Shown here: piece by piece, positions 7,227 to 11,558 of the stretch
Position numbering within the stretch: position 1 is the stretch's first letter
How the letters are laid out: each line of letters begins with the position of its first letter
From: Oligoflexia bacterium
Lineage (GTDB): Bacteria; Bdellovibrionota; UBA1018
Direction of reading: 5' to 3'
DNA length: 11,558 nucleotides
Assembly (NCBI GenBank): GCA_025352185.1
Contig: JANXTV010000373.1
Coordinates: 1 to 11,558 of the forward strand
Notes under the pieces: generated by a model
What the model was told of the DNA's origin: nothing
What the model saw: the letters and a program-made list of their open reading frames with translations, nothing else
Databases searched by the model: none
Position numbers and translations under genes: made by a program

Positions 7227-7251
7227 CGATCAATAACGCACGATCAATAAC
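7227..7251. repeat. Short tandem direct repeat spanning the sodB stop codon
   Basis: The 11-base word CGATCAATAAC occurs at 7227-7237 and again at 7241-7251, separated by GCA. The right copy contains the sodB stop codon (TCA on the plus strand, 7244-7246) and its last codon. The 21-base gap between the convergent genes is thus made almost entirely of one copy plus spacer, suggesting a local duplication. It is not an inverted repeat and does not look like a terminator. Confidence 0.7.
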
Positions 7252-7996
7252 CAAAACCCAGGCTCGACTTGAAACCACTTCCTTCGGGATGATTCTTTTC
7301 CGGCTCCGGATCGCCGGAAATCGGAGTATTCTTTACGACGCTAAATTTTCCGGTCGGCCGCATTTTCGTCGTGAGGCCGGGTGAGCTCTGGGCGGCGCGA
7401 AAATTTTCGTTCGCAAAGTTCCAGTTTAAAATATCGAGAAAAACTGCCACGTAGGCATTACGGCTACTGCGGTAGTCAATGTAGTAGGCGTGTTCCCAAA
7501 GGTCACACACGATGAGCGGGGTGAGGCCGTGACGAAGGGGATTCTCCGCGTTGTTTCCGACGAGCAGGCTGAGTTCGCGGTTTGGATTCGTCACGAGCCA
7601 GAGCCATCCCGATCCAAACAGCGTATGCGCAGTTTTTTCAAATTCGATCCGGAAACTTTCGAGATTCCCAAACGAAAGGCGAATCGCTTCGACCAGTTTT
7701 TCGTCGGGAGTAGTGAGATCCGCCTTCGGAGTCATCGATTTCCAATAAAAATCATGGTTCCACGCTTGGGCCGCTTGATTGAGAACGGGACCCTCGGATT
7801 TTTCTACGAGTTCGGTCAGAGAGAGTCCTTCGTAGCCACTTCCTGGCAGCAGTTTATTTAAGTTTTCGACGTACCCCCGGTGATGCGCATCGTAGTGAAC
7901 TTCGAGCGTTTCGGCAGAGACGACGGGTTCGAGGGCATCAAATGCGTAAGGGAGGGGTGAAAGACGAAATGGGAGGGTCGAGGTTTCAGATTTCAT
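7244..7996 (-). CDS. sodB: Iron-type superoxide dismutase with long C-terminal tail
   Basis: A 250-residue Fe/Mn superoxide dismutase converting superoxide to oxygen and hydrogen peroxide. The four metal ligands are visible: His34 (LEVHYDAHH), His81 (AAQAWNHDFYW), Asp165 and His169 (DLWEHAYYIDY). The second-shell Gln76 in NQAAQAWNH and Ala150 at the position where Mn enzymes carry Gln both point to the iron type. The catalytic fold ends at NWNFANENF (191-199). The standard bacterial enzyme is about 193 residues; this one has about 8 extra residues at the N-terminus and about 49 at the C-terminus. The tail is rich in Pro, Gly, Lys and Ser and ends in GFGY. No signal peptide is seen, so the protein should be cytosolic. 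No Shine-Dalgarno sequence lies before the ATG. It is divergent from dctA across 104 bases and convergent with the beta-helix gene. Confidence 0.93.
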   Translation of the reverse strand: MKSETSTLPFRLSPLPYAFDALEPVVSAETLEVHYDAHHRGYVENLNKLLPGSGYEGLSLTELVEKSEGPVLNQAAQAWNHDFYWKSMTPKADLTTPDEKLVEAIRLSFGNLESFRIEFEKTAHTLFGSGWLWLVTNPNRELSLLVGNNAENPLRHGLTPLIVCDLWEHAYYIDYRSSRNAYVAVFLDILNWNFANENFRAAQSSPGLTTKMRPTGKFSVVKNTPISGDPEPEKNHPEGSGFKSSLGFGY

Positions 7997-8100
7997 AGGA
8001 GAATGTGATGCATTTCGTGGGCCGATTTTTCTGGGGCATAAAGGGTGAAAAAAATCGAAGTGCTTTCAATCAGTGAATTCCAACGATACGAATTAAGGAA

Positions 8101-9357
8101 ATGACGACCTACCGAAAATATCTCTACCTCTGGGTACTGTTCGCGATTTTAGTCGGGGGATTAATTGGGGTATTCTCCCCGGACGTCGGGGTGAGCTTAA
8201 AGCCCCTAGGTGATGGTTTCATCGCCCTCATTAAGCTTCTCGTGGGACCGATCATTTTTTGTACGGTCGTTCTGGGGGTTTCGGGAGGCGGATCCGCAAA
8301 GAAAATGGGCCGGGTCGGGGGAAAGGCGCTCCTCTATTTTGAGGTGGTTTCGACTTTCGCGCTCGCGATTGGACTCGGGGTCAGTAATCTATTGAAACCC
8401 GGTAGCGGGTTTAACGTCGATGTCGCTACTTTGGATCCGGCGCTCACGGCCGAGTACGTCCATCAAGCGAAGGATTTTTCGGCCGCTACGTTTTTACTTC
8501 ACCTCATTCCTAAAACATTTATGGATGCGTTCACCGGATCGGGTGACCTCGTTCAGATTCTACTCGTGGCACTATTGTTCGGCTATGGACTGAATCAGGC
8601 TGGAAAACGTGGCCAGCCGATCCACGACCTTATCGAATCTCTCTTTTCAGTACTCGCGAAGGTCGTCGCATGGATTATGTATTTCGCTCCGATCGGGGCG
8701 GGTGGTGCGATGGCATTTACGATCGGAAAATTTGGCATCCATTCCATACGCCCGCTCCTTTCCCTCATGGGAAATTTCTACCTGACCTGCGGTATTTTTA
8801 TCTTCGTCGTCCTGGGCCTGATTTCCCGGTACGCCGGTTTTAGTCTTTTCCGGTTCCTCGTCTATTTGAAGGACGAGCTTTTTATGGTTCTCGGTACATC
8901 GTCCTCGGAGAGCGCGATTGCGCCACTAATGGAAAAACTCGAGCGACTCGGGTGCTCGAAATCCGTGGTGGGGATCGTGGTGCCGGCCGGATATTCATTT
9001 AATCTCGACGGCACGAATATCTACCTCACGATGGCAGTTCTTTTTCTCGCCCAGGCCTTGAACATCGATCTTTCTCTCGGCCAACAGATGAGTATTCTCG
9101 GAGTCGCGATGCTCACGTCGAAAGGGGCGTCGGGTATAACGGGGGCTGGCTTTATTACCTTGGCTGCCACTCTCGCCGTGGTGCCGAGTATTCCGGTGGC
9201 GAGTATCGCGCTCATTCTCGGTATCGACCGCTTTATGTCTGAGGCTCGGGCACTCACGAACTTTATTGGAAATGGGGTTGCGACCATCGTGGTCGCGAAA
9301 TGGGAAAATGAACTCGATGGAGTTCAGTTAAGAAAAGAACTCACCCGAAATAGTTGA
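8101..9357 (+). CDS. dctA: C4-dicarboxylate:cation symporter, DctA type
   Basis: A 418-residue member of the dicarboxylate/amino-acid:cation symporter (DAACS) family, inner membrane, eight transmembrane helices plus two re-entrant hairpins. The N-terminal block with VSLKPLGDGFIALIK and GPIIFCTVV matches DctA proteins. The serine-rich hairpin HP1 is GTSSSES at 265-271. NLDGT at 301-305 is the cation-binding NMDGT motif, hairpin HP2 is SKGASGITGAGF at 340-351, and IDRFMSEARALTN (375-387) with IGNGVATIVVAKWE is the DctA substrate-binding signature. Uptake of succinate, fumarate and malate with protons is therefore more likely than glutamate uptake. AAGGA (8095-8099) is only one base from ATG, an unusually short spacing. 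I do not see a sigma-54 promoter or a clear sigma-70 promoter in 7997-8100, although many dctA genes are sigma-54 controlled. It converges on the next gene with a 25-base gap. Confidence 0.92.
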   Translation: MTTYRKYLYLWVLFAILVGGLIGVFSPDVGVSLKPLGDGFIALIKLLVGPIIFCTVVLGVSGGGSAKKMGRVGGKALLYFEVVSTFALAIGLGVSNLLKPGSGFNVDVATLDPALTAEYVHQAKDFSAATFLLHLIPKTFMDAFTGSGDLVQILLVALLFGYGLNQAGKRGQPIHDLIESLFSVLAKVVAWIMYFAPIGAGGAMAFTIGKFGIHSIRPLLSLMGNFYLTCGIFIFVVLGLISRYAGFSLFRFLVYLKDELFMVLGTSSSESAIAPLMEKLERLGCSKSVVGIVVPAGYSFNLDGTNIYLTMAVLFLAQALNIDLSLGQQMSILGVAMLTSKGASGITGAGFITLAATLAVVPSIPVASIALILGIDRFMSEARALTNFIGNGVATIVVAKWENELDGVQLRKELTRNS

Positions 9358-9364
9358 AACGAGG

Positions 9365-9381
9365 GGCTCCACGGAGTCTTT
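9365..9381 (+). terminator. Weak terminator-like hairpin after dctA
   Basis: GGCTC and GAGTC flank the loop CACG and can pair over five base pairs, one of them G-T, followed by TTTGTT. It sits in the 25-base gap between dctA and the convergent gene. The stem is short and the T tract imperfect, so the call is tentative. Confidence 0.25.
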
Positions 9382-9382
9382 G

Positions 9383-10534
9383 TTAGACCCAGACGGGAAC
9401 GGAATCGAAGCCTATTCTCATCTTCCGGAGTGAGACGGTATCGGGAATCGTCACTTCGATTGTCGTTTCTTCGTCTTTTCTCGGTGGTGGGACTTTTAAG
9501 AGGGACTGTTTACATTTCCACTCAGAGTGCCAGACCTTAACGAAGTAGACGAGGCCCGTAACTCCCATCGTTCCGAAAATATAATTAGCGATTGGAAGGT
9601 GTTCGAGTCTACCCACCATCGCGGTTACGGAAAGGGCCGAGAGAGCGAGCGTGATGAGATCCGCTCGGAGTTGAACCCGGTTTTTCCTTCGGAGAAGGGT
9701 CGCCTTTGCAAGTTCCGTTCGTGTCGCCTTACTGACTGCGACGTCCCAGAATCCCTGAGCCCCAACGGTTGCCACCGAGGTGAGCAGGTTCGTTTGGATG
9801 ATATGGGCGATGGTACCGGGAGGACCGTATCCGAGAGCTTCCATCGTGAGTTGAAGAATGCCGACGAAACCGACTTCGAGTATGTACCAGCGGAAAAAGG
9901 GTTCGACCCGTTTCACGCCGGCACGGAGAAGTTCACCCGGAATATATTTCTCGGGAATCGTCTTCGTGAGGTACCGCTGAAAAATCGTGTTCCAATATTG
10001 GACGCTCCCCGACATCGCGCCCGTAATGGTGCCCGCCGCCAGCGCGATCGGAAAAGGTACATCGCGCGCGACCATGAGGCTATACGTCGTGACGCCACCA
10101 TTTAAAAATCCGCGAGTGAGGGCGAAGGTGATTTTATAGTTCTTATCGAACCAACTCCCAAAACGACTTTTCAGAATTGCGAGCGTTTCATTTCCGAGCT
10201 TCCGTCTCGCGATCGGATTATCTCCCGCGATCTTTTCAATCGAAAGACTCACCGGATCTTCGACGGAGCTGGGAGAGCGACCGAGATCACTTAAGACCTC
10301 TTCAAACCCAGTCATGAGACTTGGATTATCGACTCGGTCGCTGAGGAGGATATTCTCGAGCGTTTCGACGACTTTCAGTCGATCCGTTTCATTTTCGGCG
10401 AGAAATGCGGTTACTTCGACGTGGTCGGGGTCAGTCGGGGCGCCGATATTCTGACGCACGCTGAGAATATCGGCCTTGGCCGTAAGTGAAAGTGCGATAA
10501 AAGGGAGTAGGAGAAGGACGAGGCGCCGGGCCAT
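9383..10534 (-). CDS. Exported or membrane protein of unknown function
   Basis: A 383-residue protein I do not recognise. Residues 1-22 look like a cleavable signal peptide (ARR, then LVLLLLPFIALSL, then AKA-D). Residues 23-130 are polar, helical and presumably periplasmic. Five or six hydrophobic stretches follow at about 135-153, 159-178, 214-233, 246-265, 291-308 and 314-333. Between and after them are basic clusters (RRKNR at 282-286) and a charged tail (KDEET at 353-357). The segment around VPFPIALAAGTITGAMSGS is rich in small residues and helix-packing glycines. Similar topology occurs in orphan proteins of Bdellovibrio-like genomes as I remember them, but I cannot name a family. It is transcribed alone, divergent from the DUF2461 gene by 57 bases. 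On the minus strand TACGAT lies three bases before its ATG, too close to serve as its -10 if this start is right. Confidence 0.8.
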   Translation of the reverse strand: MARRLVLLLLPFIALSLTAKADILSVRQNIGAPTDPDHVEVTAFLAENETDRLKVVETLENILLSDRVDNPSLMTGFEEVLSDLGRSPSSVEDPVSLSIEKIAGDNPIARRKLGNETLAILKSRFGSWFDKNYKITFALTRGFLNGGVTTYSLMVARDVPFPIALAAGTITGAMSGSVQYWNTIFQRYLTKTIPEKYIPGELLRAGVKRVEPFFRWYILEVGFVGILQLTMEALGYGPPGTIAHIIQTNLLTSVATVGAQGFWDVAVSKATRTELAKATLLRRKNRVQLRADLITLALSALSVTAMVGRLEHLPIANYIFGTMGVTGLVYFVKVWHSEWKCKQSLLKVPPPRKDEETTIEVTIPDTVSLRKMRIGFDSVPVWV

Positions 10535-10591
10535 AGCATCGTATCGGTAAATCGATGTGGAATCTGAGTCTACTTATGCGATCTTCCCGCC

Positions 10592-11290
10592 ATGCCGTTT
10601 TCACCCGCGACCCTAAGATTCCTGCGCTCACTGAAGCGAAATAACGATCGAAGTTGGTTTGAAAAAAATCGCGAAAAATACGAGAGGGACCTTCGGGGGC
10701 CGGCGCGGGAATTTATCGATGAAATAAAGCACCCGCTCCTGGAACTCTTCCCTACCCTCAAGGTCGATTATCGATGCGTGGGACGCATCCACCGCGATAC
10801 GCGGTTTAGCGCCGATAAAAAACCCTATAAGGATTATATGAGTTTTATGTTCCGTGATCACGCCGGGAAAGACGACGTCTTTCCTTCGATTTACATCGGC
10901 GTTGACTCTACTGGCGTTGCGCTCGGGTGTGGGATGTACCAGTTTTCGAAACCCCTTCGGGAATACTTCCGGGACCGGGTTACGACCTCCCCTACGGACG
11001 CGGACTTTTCGAGGGTAATCCAGGCGGCGAAAAACGGAAGGTTTGAAATCCGCGGCCGGGACCTCAAGAAAATTCCTCGGGGTTATGACCCCGATCATAA
11101 AAATGCGTCATTTCTCCTTCATAACGGCGTTTATATCGCTCGGGATTACGATCATTCCGAGCGGCTTTTTTCGACTTCGTTTCCGAAGTGGATCGTGTCG
11201 CAATTAACATCCGCCCGCCCCTTTTTTCAGTGGATGCGAGAAACGGCAAAGAATGGCCCGCGGGACCTTTCTCGTTTTCTCTCGGACTAG
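10592..11290 (+). CDS. DUF2461 family protein
   Basis: A 232-residue protein of the DUF2461 (TIGR02453) family at about the expected length. The family's opening pattern, a FLRSLKRNNDRSWFEKNR helix (10-27) after a short PFSP start, is clear. So is the second signature, HRDTRFSADKKPYKDY, with RDTRFS and DKKPYK near residues 68-80. A GCGMYQFSKPLREYFR segment follows (about 112-127). No signal peptide, membrane helix or cofactor motif is evident, and the biochemical role of the family is unknown to me. No Shine-Dalgarno sequence precedes the ATG; an upstream ATG at 10576 is out of frame. The stop codon overlaps that of the convergent gene within the palindrome CTAG (11287-11290). Confidence 0.88.
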   Translation: MPFSPATLRFLRSLKRNNDRSWFEKNREKYERDLRGPAREFIDEIKHPLLELFPTLKVDYRCVGRIHRDTRFSADKKPYKDYMSFMFRDHAGKDDVFPSIYIGVDSTGVALGCGMYQFSKPLREYFRDRVTTSPTDADFSRVIQAAKNGRFEIRGRDLKKIPRGYDPDHKNASFLLHNGVYIARDYDHSERLFSTSFPKWIVSQLTSARPFFQWMRETAKNGPRDLSRFLSD

Positions 11291-11558
11291 CGCGGCGTGA
11301 GCGTAAAGTGTTTAAGTAGAGCCGGGCACTCGTGAATTTTTCGGATGAGCGCAAAATTTAGTCGATTTCGGTATTCGATGCGCGGACGGTTCGAAAATTC
11401 TTCCAGGCGATCGAGAAACGGTCGGCCCTTTCCGTCTCCACCTTCCGCCAAGTCGGCCTGGATTGCGTCCTCGATCTTTAGGCCAACGATCGGAATGCGA
11501 GCGCGATTGAGTTCCCAGGCTTCGAACGTCGGAGGTGTGAAGTTCGTCGTTTTACCGG
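11287..11558 (-). CDS. Unidentified protein, C-terminal part only
   Basis: Reading the minus strand from the right edge, one frame stays open for 89 residues and ends in TAG. Its visible sequence includes FTPPTFEAWELNRARIPIVG, EDAIQADLAEGGDGKGRPF and a basic end HECPALLKHFTLTPR. Codon use resembles the neighbours, and the other two minus-strand frames are soon interrupted. I do not recognise the family. It converges on the DUF2461 gene and overlaps it by three bases at the shared CTAG, the same tight tail-to-tail pattern seen elsewhere in the window. The N-terminus lies outside the window. Confidence 0.7.
   Translation of the reverse strand, partial: GKTTNFTPPTFEAWELNRARIPIVGLKIEDAIQADLAEGGDGKGRPFLDRLEEFSNRPRIEYRNRLNFALIRKIHECPALLKHFTLTPR

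Noticed and set aside
7244..7396. Frameshift as the origin of the sodB tail
   Set aside because: The frame continues with codon choice like the body of the gene, and I see no homopolymer slip site at the domain end; it still needs comparison with relatives.
7997..8100. Sigma-54 promoter for dctA
   Set aside because: No TGGCA-type and TTGC-type pair with correct spacing is present; the region also lacks a convincing -35/-10 pair.
9527..10105. Open plus-strand frame of 192 codons opposite the orphan membrane protein
   Set aside because: The minus-strand frame has a signal peptide and ordered membrane helices; the plus frame is charged, featureless and has no ribosome site.
1..11558. Mobile element, defence system, CRISPR array, tRNA/rRNA or secondary-metabolite cluster
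   Set aside because: I found no transposase, integrase, repeat-spacer pattern, structured RNA or synthetase modules; the lone Pls-type protein is not enough to call a biosynthetic cluster.

Overview
The window is a gene-dense stretch of a bacterial chromosome with roughly half G+C. It is almost wall-to-wall coding: no gene-free stretch exceeds 130 bases, and no RNA gene, insertion sequence, CRISPR array or prophage is visible. It suggests a Gram-negative, aerobic or facultative bacterium. The signs are a lipobox lipoprotein, exported proteins, an Fe-type superoxide dismutase, a DctA-type dicarboxylate transporter and a YdiI-type thioesterase. The gene repertoire and an orphan membrane protein remind me of Bdellovibrionota (Bdellovibrio-like) genomes, but nothing here proves that assignment.

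Layout, left to right. (1) The C-terminal end of a DUF2817 M14-like peptidase (+) converges on, and overlaps, an exported endonuclease/exonuclease/phosphatase-fold hydrolase (-). (2) A divergent 130-base region leads into a two-gene + unit: a divergent short-chain dehydrogenase with a Cys4 zinc-site-like segment, then an Fpg-type DNA glycosylase. That Fpg lacks the usual bacterial Cys4 zinc finger and carries the 'zincless finger' known from plant and fungal FPG. (3) A - strand unit holds a YdiI/MenI-type hotdog thioesterase followed by a DUF885 lipoprotein; its end overlaps the end of fpg. (4) Only 33 bases away, a divergent + unit holds a GNAT acetyltransferase and a membrane-anchored left-handed beta-helix protein that resembles the C-terminal region of NRPS-like Pls proteins. 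(5) sodB (-) has an unusual tail of about 49 residues and is divergent from dctA (+). (6) An unrecognised exported or membrane protein (-) is followed by a divergent DUF2461 protein (+). The stop codon of the latter overlaps that of a truncated, unidentified - strand gene at the right edge.

The genes read as housekeeping and accessory metabolism (DNA repair, oxidative-stress defence, dicarboxylate uptake, acyl-CoA hydrolysis, exported hydrolases) rather than one integrated system. I see no convincing novel multi-gene system. The items most worth a second look are the eukaryote-like zincless Fpg and its unusual SDR partner, the tailed Fe-SOD, the free-standing Pls-type beta-helix protein, and the very tight tail-to-tail gene arrangement.
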